Part shown: in pieces, positions 1-8,741 of the stretch
Position numbering within the stretch: position 1 is the stretch's first letter
Layout: each line of letters begins with the position of its first letter
Origin: Sulfurovum sp.
GTDB lineage: Bacteria; Campylobacterota; Campylobacteria; Campylobacterales; Sulfurovaceae
Assembly: GCA_026989435.1 (NCBI GenBank)
Contig: JALSJI010000074.1
Span: forward strand, 1-49,913
Reading direction: 5' to 3'
DNA: 49,913 bases
Translations under genes and position numbers: made by a program
Notes under the pieces: generated by a model
The model's database searches: none
Seen by the model: only the letters and a program-made list of their open reading frames with translations
What the model was told of the DNA's origin: nothing

Positions 1-1
1 T

Positions 2-739
2 AACGAGCTTAATACCAATGTGGCACTCAACGGTACTGCACTTGAAGTTACCGATGCAGGCGGAACTAAAAGTGTAGATTTAGACGGTACCTTTGCAACG
101 GATACCGAAGTATCTGCGGCCATTGTTGCCAGTGCAGCACTTGACTTGGACAAAGACAGCACAAATGAAATACAAACGCTTACATCCAATGATAATACCG
201 TATCGCTTACCCAAAACGGCAATAATTATGATTTAAGCGTGAATATACCGGCACAGACGATTACTACTATCTCTAACACGATTGCCGGCAACAAGATAGC
301 CGACTATACCAATGAAAGTGGCACAACCGTCACTATTAATGAAACTGTTACATCACTCGCGCAACAAGCCTCCCCAAATCAGCTAGACTATCAATATACG
401 GATGAAAGCGGCACGCAAACTACACTACGATCAAGCCCGATAGTGGCTTTTGGTAAAGTAAGTGAAGCAGGAGCATTACAGCGTGGTTATGGTGCTACTG
501 TAGTCAGAAACAGTGCGGGGAATTATACTGTGACACTAGACACAGCAAGACCAACTGCAAATTATACTATTCAGCTTACTATCCTTGATTCAAACGGTGC
601 AGGCAATGATGATTACGATATTGCTTATAGTAACCAAACTACAGGTACCTTTATAGTACAAACAGGTGACAATGATAACGGTAATAATAACAGAGCCCAA
701 AGAGACAGTGAGTTTATGTTTACAGTGATAGATTACTAG
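2..739 (+). CDS. Surface fibre-like protein, 5' end cut off by window
   Basis: The frame is open from base 2, so the real start lies outside the window; the GTG at 20 is only the first internal candidate. About 245 residues are visible, all low-complexity, rich in Thr, Asn, Asp and Gly. They contain phrases such as DSTNEIQTL, NTVSLTQNG and a C-terminal block (GAGNDDYDIAYSNQTTGTF) typical of tail-fibre-like or adhesin-like surface proteins that I associate mainly with Bacteroidetes. No enzyme motif is visible. It ends 9 bases before the next gene and so is probably first-to-second in an operon of exported proteins. Export is inferred from the neighbours, because the N-terminus is not seen. Confidence 0.7.
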   Translation, partial: NELNTNVALNGTALEVTDAGGTKSVDLDGTFATDTEVSAAIVASAALDLDKDSTNEIQTLTSNDNTVSLTQNGNNYDLSVNIPAQTITTISNTIAGNKIADYTNESGTTVTINETVTSLAQQASPNQLDYQYTDESGTQTTLRSSPIVAFGKVSEAGALQRGYGATVVRNSAGNYTVTLDTARPTANYTIQLTILDSNGAGNDDYDIAYSNQTTGTFIVQTGDNDNGNNNRAQRDSEFMFTVIDY

Positions 740-748
740 GATACAGTG

Positions 749-1243
749 ATGAAAAAATTGATAGTGCTATTACTTACTTTAAATGCTATATCTTTTGCAA
801 TAACTACTAATGAACTAGTGCAAATTCATCAACTCAGCTCAACGCAAAAAAATGCTTTGAATGCACCTGCAGACGGGATGTTGGTTTTTGACACAACAAC
901 AAAAAGACTTTATGTCTTTGCAAATAGTGCATGGAGAGAACTACTCATTACCCCTCAAGTATTAACAAAAACGGCAAGCTACACATTACAAGCAAGTGAC
1001 AACGGCAAGATCATCACATTTAACAGCACTACGGATATAACACTTACTATCCCTTCTGGTTTTCCTGTAGGTTACAATGTATCAGTCTATCAAACAGGCA
1101 CAGGTAAAGTAACTATAGTCGGTAGTGGTACGACAGTTCTAAATAGATTAAATAGATTTAAAACTGCAGGTAAAGATGCAGGTATAGGCATAGTAAGTAC
1201 CTCAACCGACACTTACCATTTAACGGGAGATTTAAAAAAATAA
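749..1243 (+). CDS. Small exported protein with LVF/Y-W module
   Basis: Predicted 164 residues. The start is taken as ATG 749, not GTG 746, because AGGA at 738-741 then has normal spacing. Residues 1-18 form a signal peptide (MKKLIVLLLTLNAISFA). Residues 20-65 carry a module (ELVQIHQL.. then GMLVFDTTTKRLYVF..AWREL) that recurs in the proteins starting at 2168 and 2482. The remainder looks like a small beta-rich domain (SYTLQASDNGKIITFNS). Function is unknown; the module resembles short sequences found in Bacteroidetes surface proteins. It sits 9 bases after the fibre-like gene and 1 base before the next, which supports co-transcription. Confidence 0.7.
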   Translation: MKKLIVLLLTLNAISFAITTNELVQIHQLSSTQKNALNAPADGMLVFDTTTKRLYVFANSAWRELLITPQVLTKTASYTLQASDNGKIITFNSTTDITLTIPSGFPVGYNVSVYQTGTGKVTIVGSGTTVLNRLNRFKTAGKDAGIGIVSTSTDTYHLTGDLKK

Positions 1244-1244
1244 A

Positions 1245-2168
1245 ATGACAATTACAAACTCTTTTATGCGTATATTTATTATTCTTCTATCGCCTCTTGT
1301 GATGCATGGTATAGTTTCAAACTATAATCACTTTCCTACGTATCAACCCTCGCATATACTTGATGAAAAACGTACAAATATCAGCTTTGCTTTTAGTATG
1401 CGTGTATTGGTAAGTGAGTATAACGGTCCACTTATTAGACTCAGACGTGCAAGCGACAATGCCCAACAAGATTTTAGCCGGGGAGACAATGATATAGTAG
1501 ATGTTACAGCTATAAACACATGGAGAAACGGGAGCAATGTGTATGTACATACATGGTATGACCAAAGTGGATTAGGCAGAAATGCCGTGCAGACAAATCC
1601 CACTAGACAACCTCGTTTCTACCCCGATGCAACGATACCCTACTTTCAAGGAGACGGGTCTAACGACCACTTGACAGTAGATACACCTAACGGTATACAA
1701 GATGTGACGAATGCAGGAAAAGAAGGCAGCGTCCTAGCTTTGATGCGCGCAACGAAAAAAAATCAGCATACGTTTGGGGTATTGGACAATACGGCTTCTC
1801 CAAGCAACCGATGGAGTGCTCATCTAAACTGGGGGAATAGTAGGGCATATTTTGACCCGGGACATTGTTGTGTACCAAACAGAAGTTTTTATAATATAAC
1901 CAATGAAAATAAGTGGCGATATTATAGTTTTATAAAAAAAACATCAACTATCATTATGAGAGTAAACGGTATCGACAAATTAAATGGCACACATACAGCT
2001 AGTGCTTGTACTAGAACAGAGGACTTTGCCATAGGATGGGCTACCGGGAATGAAACCGGCAATCACTCTAGTACATCTTTTACCGAGTTTATTATGTATA
2101 AAATCGATATTCCTAGCTCTGAATATCAAGAAATAGAAGACAATGCTATGACATTTTGGGGGCTATAA
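1245..2168 (+). CDS. Exported arabinofuranosidase-B-like / LamG-type lectin protein
   Basis: Predicted 307 residues, with a hydrophobic N-terminus; an alternative start is the ATG at 1266. The core shows the pattern of the GH54 alpha-L-arabinofuranosidase B catalytic/lectin fold: FAFSMRVL, GPLIRLRRASDNAQQDF, VYVHTWYDQSGLGRNA and a late FTEFIMYKIDI strand. YDQSG.G.NA is the most recognisable block. This fold occurs both in glycosidases and as a carbohydrate-binding module, and I cannot tell which applies here. The stop codon overlaps the start of the next gene (ATAATG), so translation is probably coupled within the surface operon. Confidence 0.65.
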   Translation: MTITNSFMRIFIILLSPLVMHGIVSNYNHFPTYQPSHILDEKRTNISFAFSMRVLVSEYNGPLIRLRRASDNAQQDFSRGDNDIVDVTAINTWRNGSNVYVHTWYDQSGLGRNAVQTNPTRQPRFYPDATIPYFQGDGSNDHLTVDTPNGIQDVTNAGKEGSVLALMRATKKNQHTFGVLDNTASPSNRWSAHLNWGNSRAYFDPGHCCVPNRSFYNITNENKWRYYSFIKKTSTIIMRVNGIDKLNGTHTASACTRTEDFAIGWATGNETGNHSSTSFTEFIMYKIDIPSSEYQEIEDNAMTFWGL

Positions 2169-2482
2169 TGAAAAACTTTATAAAGAAATCAACCTTTTTA
2201 CTATTGCCGTTATCTCTACAATTTTCATTTGTCTATGCCGTTACAGCCGATGAATTACTTCAAATTCACAAAGTAACAACCACTGAAATGAATAGCATTA
2301 CTACACCGCAGGCAGGAAGTATTGTGTTTAATACAACAGAAGGTACCTTATATTTTTATACAGGTTCCGTGTGGAAAAGATTGCGTGCAACCGGTTCAGA
2401 AACTGTTATTCAAGCAGGAGACAACATTAATATCTCCGGTAATGGCAGTACTGCTACACCCTATGTGATAGGAGGACAATAA
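2168..2482 (+). CDS. Small exported protein with LVF/Y-W module
   Basis: Predicted 104 residues from ATG 2168, which overlaps the preceding stop codon. Residues 1-22 are a signal peptide ending near FVYA. Then follows the same module as in the 749 and 2482 genes (ELLQIHKVTTTEMNSI, GSIVFNTTEGTLYFYTGSVWKRL) and a short tail (GSETVIQAGDNINISGNG, ending PYVIGG) that is clearly shared with the 2482 protein. The protein is essentially the N-terminal part of its downstream neighbour without the fibrinogen-like domain, which suggests local duplication. Function unknown; probably a structural subunit on the outside of the cell. Confidence 0.7.
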   Translation: MKNFIKKSTFLLLPLSLQFSFVYAVTADELLQIHKVTTTEMNSITTPQAGSIVFNTTEGTLYFYTGSVWKRLRATGSETVIQAGDNINISGNGSTATPYVIGGQ

Positions 2483-3387
2483 TGAGAAATATCTATTTTA
2501 TTTATCTTTTAATTACCTCCTCAACATTTGGTGTTGTGCCGCAAAACGGTGAGCTTATTACTCTTCATCACGTGACTACCGCAGAGATGAATGCCATAGC
2601 TTCACCCAATACCGGTTCACTCGTATTTAACGGTGACGACAATGAAGTCTATGAATATAACGGCACGACATGGAATAACATCTCTAGTGACGGCAGTGAA
2701 ACAAAAATAGTTGCCGACAACTGTATAGAGGTAACAGGCACAGGTACCGCAGCTAACCCCTATATTATAAAAGACAACAATCTAGGAGAGACGAAGTCAA
2801 CAGCTGGTCTTGGCTGCAAACAGATACTGCAAAGCGGGTGTCAAACAAGAGACGGCATCTATTGGATTAACCCGGATGGGGGAAGTACGGATAATGCGTT
2901 TGAAGTCTATTGTGATATGAAAAATGGGGGATGGACTAAAATAGAGTATGCAGAGGATTTAGTCGATAAAAATTATTGGAATACAGGTGATGCGAGAAGA
3001 TGGCTACCAACGAACTTTACTTTAAAGCTCACAGATACACAAATTAATGATATACGTGCCGTATCGACAGAAGGCAAACAGACCTATGTGGGACAATGTG
3101 ATGGTGTGTTGCATTATTACTATAATAGTGGAAGTAGCTATAATTATTCTCTAGGTTTTCGTTTTCATACAGGGGATGAAACAGTTTATGGACAGCAAAA
3201 CTATCCTGGCACAAATATCACTGTGACGCAGGATGGGTGTGCTACCAATAGAACATACGCATTAAACACTATATTTGAGATAAATGATATACGCGTCCCT
3301 ATTGTCAATGTTTCATCTCAAGACAACGGTAATGGCACTGAGACTTTTGGTTCCCCACTTACAAATAACCCGGCATGGCTAAGGTAA
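2482..3387 (+). CDS. Exported fibrinogen-like domain protein
   Basis: Predicted 301 residues; ATG 2482 overlaps the upstream TAA by one base. It has a signal peptide (to about residue 18), then the recurrent module (ELITLHHVTTAEMNAI, GSLVFNGDDNEVYEYNGTTW) and the GSETKI..PYIIKDN tail. From about residue 105 it carries the start of a fibrinogen C-terminal-like fold: CKQILQSGCQTRDGIYWI, then DNAFEVYCDMKNGGWTKI. Fibrinogen-like domains often bind sugars or act as extracellular recognition modules. The rest (to residue 301) contains several Cys that could form disulfides. It is probably the last gene of the tightly packed run; a 65-base gap follows. Confidence 0.7.
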   Translation: MRNIYFIYLLITSSTFGVVPQNGELITLHHVTTAEMNAIASPNTGSLVFNGDDNEVYEYNGTTWNNISSDGSETKIVADNCIEVTGTGTAANPYIIKDNNLGETKSTAGLGCKQILQSGCQTRDGIYWINPDGGSTDNAFEVYCDMKNGGWTKIEYAEDLVDKNYWNTGDARRWLPTNFTLKLTDTQINDIRAVSTEGKQTYVGQCDGVLHYYYNSGSSYNYSLGFRFHTGDETVYGQQNYPGTNITVTQDGCATNRTYALNTIFEINDIRVPIVNVSSQDNGNGTETFGSPLTNNPAWLR

Positions 3388-3452
3388 AGAATGATTTTTG
3401 ACATTTGCATGATACAATACAAAGATATAACGACACTTTTAGGAGATGTACT

Positions 3453-4787
3453 ATGAGAGAGCAGGTTAAAAGCATATTATTCAGTATCATTATACCCTTT
3501 ATCTATCCTCTCTATGCCGATGTCGTCATAGGCAATGGAAACATAGAAAGACTCAACTCCGGTGTCATTAAAGATATTAATTGTCAAGATTATACTATTC
3601 TTTCTGACGGCTTGTTAAGTACCGCTAACGGTGGCGTACTCCGTGAGGTTAAAAAACTTGAGATTAACGGTACATGGGATTTTGGCAGTGGGCAAATCAT
3701 AGAACTTGGTACATGGATCAATAATGGTACGGTAGCTCTCAAGCCGACTCAAACTGCTCCAATACCCAATCTAACGTTTACTGCGCTATGTGGGCCTATA
3801 TCGGTACGCGGTACGTCTGACACCGATGGTGACGGCATATCAGATGCCGATGAAGGAGACAATGCCGTGGCTTTAGGATACGGTATCACACTTGATCAAG
3901 ATAATGACGGTACCTATAATTTCTTAGATGACGATAGTGACGGTGACGGACTTACGGATGCCGTTGAAGGGGGGAATACTATAGACACAGACGGTGACGG
4001 CATACCTGATTATCTAGATGCAGACGACTCTCGTCCAAACAGTGCTGACGACAACTCACTATCAGGAAACGATATAGGTGACACAATCGGTATTGATATC
4101 TTGGCCAACGATACCCTTAATGATGGATCGATAGCCGTAGCTGATGACGTGAATATAACACTCATTGCTCCTACCGGCGGTGTTGTTAACGAAGACGGCT
4201 CAGTAACCGTTGCAGGGGAAGGTACATGGAGATATGATCCTTCTACGGGTATATTAACCTTTACTCCGATAGAAGGGTTTACCGGCAATCCAAAACCAAT
4301 TAGCTACATACTTACAGAGCTTGCTACCGGACTTCAAAGTAGCCCTGCTACGGTTACTGTAAAATATGATGCTGTTGAGCCTGTAATACTCAGTGCAGCA
4401 GACGACGGTACTATTGTCATTACCCATTACGGACCGACACCGCTTAATGTATTGGACAATGACACCTATAGCGGTACCGTACATATAGAGATAGTACACT
4501 CACCTAAAAACGGAACCGTGGAGATTGCCAAAGGCAGCGATGGGATAGATATGATACTCTATGCGCCTGAGCCCAATATCAACAAGGTCAAAGACAGCTT
4601 TATCTATGCTATCATAGATGCCCAAGGAGAGCGTTCTGAAGCCATAGTAAAACTTGATATACAATGTGCCTCTACACAGACGTCTGATGGAGGAGTGCAA
4701 AGCGGGGTAACATTGTTTGTTATGATGCTGCTTAGTATGTTTACGGGACTCTATATCGTAAGAAGAGAAGAGAACAAAAAGGCCTAA
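3453..4787 (+). CDS. Cell-surface protein with TSP3-type calcium repeats and C-terminal anchor
   Basis: Predicted 444 residues. The start is ATG 3453, preceded by AGGAG at 3441-3445; an upstream ATG at 3405 has no such site. Layout: signal peptide (about 1-23, ending PLYA); a beta-rich N-terminal region; thrombospondin-type-3-like Ca-binding repeats at about 120-195 ([42 protein letters not shown]); two cadherin/Ig-like segments with ILANDTL and LNVLDNDTY motifs; and a final hydrophobic helix followed by a basic tail ([13 protein letters not shown]). That ending resembles C-terminal sorting/anchoring signals but I cannot assign a sortase class. Likely an envelope-anchored adhesin or structural protein. 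Confidence 0.75.
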   Translation: MREQVKSILFSIIIPFIYPLYADVVIGNGNIERLNSGVIKDINCQDYTILSDGLLSTANGGVLREVKKLEINGTWDFGSGQIIELGTWINNGTVALKPTQTAPIPNLTFTALCGPISVRGTSDTDGDGISDADEGDNAVALGYGITLDQDNDGTYNFLDDDSDGDGLTDAVEGGNTIDTDGDGIPDYLDADDSRPNSADDNSLSGNDIGDTIGIDILANDTLNDGSIAVADDVNITLIAPTGGVVNEDGSVTVAGEGTWRYDPSTGILTFTPIEGFTGNPKPISYILTELATGLQSSPATVTVKYDAVEPVILSAADDGTIVITHYGPTPLNVLDNDTYSGTVHIEIVHSPKNGTVEIAKGSDGIDMILYAPEPNINKVKDSFIYAIIDAQGERSEAIVKLDIQCASTQTSDGGVQSGVTLFVMMLLSMFTGLYIVRREENKKA

Positions 4788-4799
4788 AAAACCTTTTTG
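4775..4799. terminator. Bidirectional hairpin terminator between convergent genes
   Basis: A perfect 8-base inverted repeat, CAAAAAGG (4775-4782) and CCTTTTTG (4792-4799), with a 9-base A-rich loop, overlaps the stop of the surface protein gene and lies 13 bases from the end of infC. A and T tracts inside the stem give a T-run on either strand, so it can end both transcripts. Confidence 0.6.
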
Positions 4800-4811
4800 C
4801 AAAGCGTAGTA

Positions 4812-5360
4812 TTATTTTTTAAGCGGTGTGACGTACATATTGATATATCTGCCCTCTTGAGAGGGTCTACTCTCAAGATTTCCTATATCTTCAAGCATGG
4901 GCCACACACGGTTTAATACGTCAATACCCCATTCAGGATTTGCCATCTCCCTGCCTTTCAAAAAAACCCTTAGCTTTACATGTTTTCCTTTTTCTAAAAA
5001 TTCTCTGGCATGTTTGACTTTATAGTTGATGTCATTTTCGGCAATCTTACAAGAGAACTTAACCTCTTTGACTTCAATCTTTTTTTGATTTTTACGGGCC
5101 TCTTTTTTCTTTTTCTCCAACTCGTATTTATGTTTTCCGTAGTCCATTATTTTTGCAACAGGAGGATTGGCATCCGGGGAAACGAGTACCAAGTCTAGTC
5201 CTCTCTCTTCTGCAATGCCTAATGCTTCAGCTTTGGGGATAATACCTAATTGTTCCCCTGTATCGCTCAAAACCCTTAATTCATGTGCTCTAATAGCATC
5301 ATTCATAATGACATTATCAGCCTTTTTTCTGCCCCTGTTTCTATCATTTTGTCTACTCAA
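4812..5360 (-). CDS. infC: Translation initiation factor IF-3
   Basis: Predicted 182 residues. IF-3 binds the 30S subunit, keeps it apart from 50S and proofreads start-codon selection. The N-terminal domain (about 15-85, [18 protein letters not shown]) and C-terminal domain (about 90-175, [20 protein letters not shown] and LKGREM) are both complete. The start is TTG at 5360, with AAGGAA at 5365-5370 giving good spacing; the first ATG is codon 19 and would cut the conserved N-terminus. The start overlaps the thrS stop by four bases (TTGA), so translation is coupled. rpmI and rplT, which usually follow infC, are absent here. Confidence 0.95.
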   Translation of the reverse strand: MSRQNDRNRGRKKADNVIMNDAIRAHELRVLSDTGEQLGIIPKAEALGIAEERGLDLVLVSPDANPPVAKIMDYGKHKYELEKKKKEARKNQKKIEVKEVKFSCKIAENDINYKVKHAREFLEKGKHVKLRVFLKGREMANPEWGIDVLNRVWPMLEDIGNLESRPSQEGRYINMYVTPLKK

Positions 5361-7171
5361 ATCGTTCCTTCTTGAAGTTGTGTGATTAATTTTACCATAA
5401 ATTCATCCTGTGTGAGATTATACTGCTCTTTGTTGCGTCTGTCTCTTATTGCCACTGTTTTGTTGGCAACCTCTTCCTCTCCGATAATCACTACATAGGG
5501 TACACGCTGTTTTTCTGCTGTACGTATACGCTTGTTAAGTGAATCGTTTTTGTCATACACCTCTGCATCGATACCCTCTTTAAGCAGCATCTTCTTAAGC
5601 ATATGGGCATACTCGGAATGACTCTCGCCAATAGGCACGAAAATGACCTGTGTAGGTGCCAAGAAAAAAGGAAACTCTCCCGCATAGTGTTCCGTAAGTA
5701 TGCCTATAAATCTTTCAAACGAACCCAATATTGCACGGTGAATCATTACCGGTCGTTTACGTATATTGTCTTCAGCGACATACTCTACTTCAAAACGCTG
5801 TGGTAGTTGAAAATCAACCTGTATGGTGCCGCACTGCCATTTACGACCGATAGCATCGGTTATCTTAATATCAATCTTAGGACCGTAAAAGGCTCCGCCT
5901 CCCTCATCGATTGTATAGGGGAGTTGATTACTCTCAAGTGCATCTTTAAGTCCCTGTGTCGCTAGTTCCCATACTTCATCTTCACCGATAGCCTTTTGTG
6001 GTTTGGTAGCAATTTCCATAGTATATTCAAACCCAAAAAGCTTCATCACGGCATCTACAAACTCTACAACCTGTAGCACTTCCGTGGCAATTTGCTCTTG
6101 CGTACAAAAGATATGGGCATCATCTTGTGTAAACTCTCTTACACGCAAAAGCCCATGTAAAACACCTGATTTCTCATGACGGTGCACCACCCCGTACTCA
6201 TAGTAGCGAATAGGCAAATCACGGTAGGACTTTTGTGTCTGCTTAAATACCTGTATATGACCCAAACAGTTCATAGGCTTGATACCGTACTCCTGCTCAT
6301 CAATGCTTGTAAGATACATATTTTCACCGTAACATGCGTAGTGCCCCGAAGTTCTCCAAAGGTCTGCTTTTAAAATTTCGGGACCGCGTACCGGTTCATA
6401 GCCGCGCATCAAGTGTGCCTTATGCAGAATAGACTCTAGTTTATAGCGTAGTTTTGCCCCTTTGGGCATCCAAAAAGGAAGCCCCGCACCTGCCTCCTCA
6501 TTGAACATAAAGAGCTCCATTTGAGCACCAATTTTTCTATGATCGCGTTTTTTCGCTTCTTCAAGCATCGAAAGATGTGCCTTGAGAGACTCTTTGTCGG
6601 CAAATGCCACACCATAAATACGCGTAAGCATCTCTGCTGTCTCGTCTCCGCCCAAATAGGCTCCGGCTACACGTGTAAGTTTAAAATGGTGCAAAAAACG
6701 AAGTGCTGGCACATGAGGACCGCGACAGAGGTCCTCAAAATCACCCTGTTTATAAATAGAGAGCGTGTCGTCTGCAATGCGTTCCATCACTTTTTGCTTA
6801 AGGTCGTCATTGGCAAATTTCTCTAAAGCTTCTGCTTTACTCATCTCATACTTTTCGATTTTGTACTTTTTCTTGATAAGCTCTTTCATCTTTTTTTCAA
6901 TCGTTTTGAGATCATTTTCGCCAATTTGCTCATCTACTCTGAAGTCATAGTAAAATCCTTCATCTACTACCGGTCCTACAAAAAACTGTGCATTGGGATA
7001 CAACTCTGCAATTGCCTGTGCCATGAGATGCGCTGTAGAGTGACGAATGATCTCTAAAGATGCTTCGGAGTTATCATACTCTATTGGAGTAGCAGTGCAG
7101 TTTTCGCCTGCACTCTGCGTATCTATAATATTACCTTGATGGTCAATATAGCCTATAATGTTTTCGCTCAA
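5357..7171 (-). CDS. thrS: Threonyl-tRNA synthetase
   Basis: Predicted 604 residues; class II synthetase that charges tRNA-Thr and edits mischarged Ser-tRNA. The editing domain shows HxxxH (H44, H48) and CxxxH (C149, H153). The catalytic core has the zinc-binding cysteine at C302 (PMNCLGH), motif 2 with FTQDDAHIF, and motif 3 with LGSFERF. The C-terminal anticodon-binding domain is present (VIFVPIG..YVVIIG). It is shorter than the E. coli enzyme (642) because the N-terminal TGS-like region is reduced. The only suitable start is TTG 7171, preceded by AAGGA about six bases upstream. It is followed by infC with a 4-base overlap. Confidence 0.95.
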   Translation of the reverse strand: MSENIIGYIDHQGNIIDTQSAGENCTATPIEYDNSEASLEIIRHSTAHLMAQAIAELYPNAQFFVGPVVDEGFYYDFRVDEQIGENDLKTIEKKMKELIKKKYKIEKYEMSKAEALEKFANDDLKQKVMERIADDTLSIYKQGDFEDLCRGPHVPALRFLHHFKLTRVAGAYLGGDETAEMLTRIYGVAFADKESLKAHLSMLEEAKKRDHRKIGAQMELFMFNEEAGAGLPFWMPKGAKLRYKLESILHKAHLMRGYEPVRGPEILKADLWRTSGHYACYGENMYLTSIDEQEYGIKPMNCLGHIQVFKQTQKSYRDLPIRYYEYGVVHRHEKSGVLHGLLRVREFTQDDAHIFCTQEQIATEVLQVVEFVDAVMKLFGFEYTMEIATKPQKAIGEDEVWELATQGLKDALESNQLPYTIDEGGGAFYGPKIDIKITDAIGRKWQCGTIQVDFQLPQRFEVEYVAEDNIRKRPVMIHRAILGSFERFIGILTEHYAGEFPFFLAPTQVIFVPIGESHSEYAHMLKKMLLKEGIDAEVYDKNDSLNKRIRTAEKQRVPYVVIIGEEEVANKTVAIRDRRNKEQYNLTQDEFMVKLITQLQEGTI

Positions 7172-7268
7172 ATATATCCTTTATTCTATCGGTACCTACA
7201 CTTACAGTACCTTAAAGTAAGATTGATTATAACAAAAGTTAAATAAATATGTATTAAGTATCTCTAGG

Positions 7269-7274
7269 TTATAC
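7269..7274 (+). promoter_or_regulatory. Putative -10 box for tRNA-Val
   Basis: TATACT lies 23 bases before the mature tRNA 5' end, in a 125-base gap between the divergent thrS and this tRNA. No clear -35 box is visible at the expected distance. Confidence 0.4.
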
Positions 7275-7296
7275 TTCTGCTTCCTGAAGCCAGGAT

Positions 7297-7372
7297 GATC
7301 GCGTAACTCAGTCGGTAGAGTACTTCCTTGACATGGAAGAAGTCGTTGGTTCAAGTCCAATCGCGATCACCA
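7297..7372 (+). tRNA. tRNA-Val (GAC anticodon)
   Basis: A 76-base cloverleaf with encoded CCA. The acceptor stem is a perfect 7 bp pair, GATCGCG (7297-7303) with CGCGATC (7362-7368); the discriminator is A 7369. The anticodon stem is CTTCC/GGAAG and the loop TTGACAT gives anticodon GAC, reading Val GUC (and GUU). The T arm contains GGTTCAAGTCC. It is a single tRNA, transcribed away from thrS and convergent with dapF. Confidence 0.95.
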
Positions 7373-7383
7373 TTTTTACTCTT

Positions 7384-8136
7384 TCACGACACCAAAAATG
7401 TTTCAGCTTCAAAAACTTTTGTTACTTTTCCTCCAAAGCGATACACACCGTCTTCATAACTCACATAAAGCTCATCTCCGCTTAACGGATGTACTTTTAT
7501 CCTGTCTGATACTTTCCCCTCTTTATGATGGCGTATAAAACATGCTACCATACCTGTACCGCAGGCTAGCGTCTCATCTTCTACACCCCTTTCATAAGTA
7601 CGCACTACCATCGTATCCTCTTCAAGTTTACAGATATTGACATTACAATCATATTTTTCTCTTAATGCCCTCATCTCATCAATATCAAAGTCATCCATAT
7701 TGTCTCGTATATCCACTAAATGAGGCACCCCGGAATTAATGAGCCACCACTGCCTGGCATTTTCTTCTATATCTGTTCTTAGAATTTCAGGCTCTACCAT
7801 ATCAGATACAACATACAAGCCATTGATATTTGCTTTTATCACACCGGCTCCCGTTAGAAACTCTGCATGATTATTTTTGGATATACCTTTTTCATGAGCA
7901 AAATGGGCCACACATCTTGAAGCATTGCCGCACATCGCTGCACGTGAGCCGTCTGCATTATAAAACTCCCACTCAAAATCATATTTTTGATGCGGTAACA
8001 ACACGACAAGCCCATCGGCCCCTACACCGTTTTGTCTATGACAAAGTATTTTTGCAAGCGTAGATCTGTCTGCTTTTTGTTGTGCTATGAACAGAATAAA
8101 ATCATTACCGTTACCGGAATATTTAGTCACCTTCAT
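7384..8136 (-). CDS. dapF: Diaminopimelate epimerase
   Basis: Predicted 250 residues; converts LL- to meso-diaminopimelate for lysine and peptidoglycan synthesis, in the cytoplasm. The two catalytic cysteines are visible: C69 in AAMCGNASRC and C192 in LACGTGMVA. The N-terminal SGNGNDF block is also typical. Slightly shorter than the usual 270-280 residues. The start (ATG 8136) overlaps the end of coaE by four bases and has an AGGAG site within a short duplicated tract. Its product feeds the peptidoglycan cross-linked by the transpeptidase encoded two genes upstream. Confidence 0.95.
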   Translation of the reverse strand: MKVTKYSGNGNDFILFIAQQKADRSTLAKILCHRQNGVGADGLVVLLPHQKYDFEWEFYNADGSRAAMCGNASRCVAHFAHEKGISKNNHAEFLTGAGVIKANINGLYVVSDMVEPEILRTDIEENARQWWLINSGVPHLVDIRDNMDDFDIDEMRALREKYDCNVNICKLEEDTMVVRTYERGVEDETLACGTGMVACFIRHHKEGKVSDRIKVHPLSGDELYVSYEDGVYRFGGKVTKVFEAETFLVS

Positions 8137-8726
8137 CTAAAATCTCCTAAAATCTCCTCTTTTGCCTTTTGGCACTCGTGTATCAAGTGATGCAAATCTT
8201 TACTATTATCTATCACATACCTCGCATGCTTACGTTTATACTCTATGTCTATTTGCGTCTCTATACGCATCAACGCCTCCTTTTTGGAATATCCCCCTCT
8301 TTGCATCAGTCTCTCAATCTGCTTTTGTTTAGGTGTATACACAACCAAAACTCTCTTTATAGGATATCGATTATGCTCAAAAAAAAGAGGAATATCCACA
8401 AAATAGGGTCTTTTATACCGATCCTCTTGGAAGGAAAGATTCTTAATCTCTTCAAAAATGAGAGGATGCAACACCTTCTCAAGAGACTCTCTTTTTTTTG
8501 TATCGCTAAAAATAATTTTTCCAAGCACTTTTCTATCGACTCTTCCCTCTTTTACGCATGCTTTTCCAAAATAGTTTTCAATCACTTCATGCTGTTCGTC
8601 TAATATCCCGTGCGCTATTTTATCTGCATCAATAATTTTAAATCCGTTTACATTAAAAAACTTGGCTACCGTACTTTTCCCCGTTGCGATACTTCCCGTT
8701 AATGCAACTGCATAGTCAAATCCCAT
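8133..8726 (-). CDS. coaE: Dephospho-CoA kinase
   Basis: Predicted 197 residues; phosphorylates dephospho-CoA in the last step of coenzyme A synthesis. The P-loop GSIATGKS is at residues 11-18, followed by the conserved IIDADKIAH. HPLIF and VDIPLFFE are the CoaE-type substrate-domain motifs. Length is normal for the family. It lies 15 bases after the transpeptidase gene and overlaps dapF by four bases, so the three form one operon read on the minus strand. Confidence 0.93.
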   Translation of the reverse strand: MGFDYAVALTGSIATGKSTVAKFFNVNGFKIIDADKIAHGILDEQHEVIENYFGKACVKEGRVDRKVLGKIIFSDTKKRESLEKVLHPLIFEEIKNLSFQEDRYKRPYFVDIPLFFEHNRYPIKRVLVVYTPKQKQIERLMQRGGYSKKEALMRIETQIDIEYKRKHARYVIDNSKDLHHLIHECQKAKEEILGDFR

Positions 8727-8741
8727 CGCTTTATCTTGATA

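Noticed and set aside
3398-3418. TTGACA with TACAAT as a promoter for the TSP3-repeat gene
   Set aside because: The spacing of 9 bases is far from the required 16-18.
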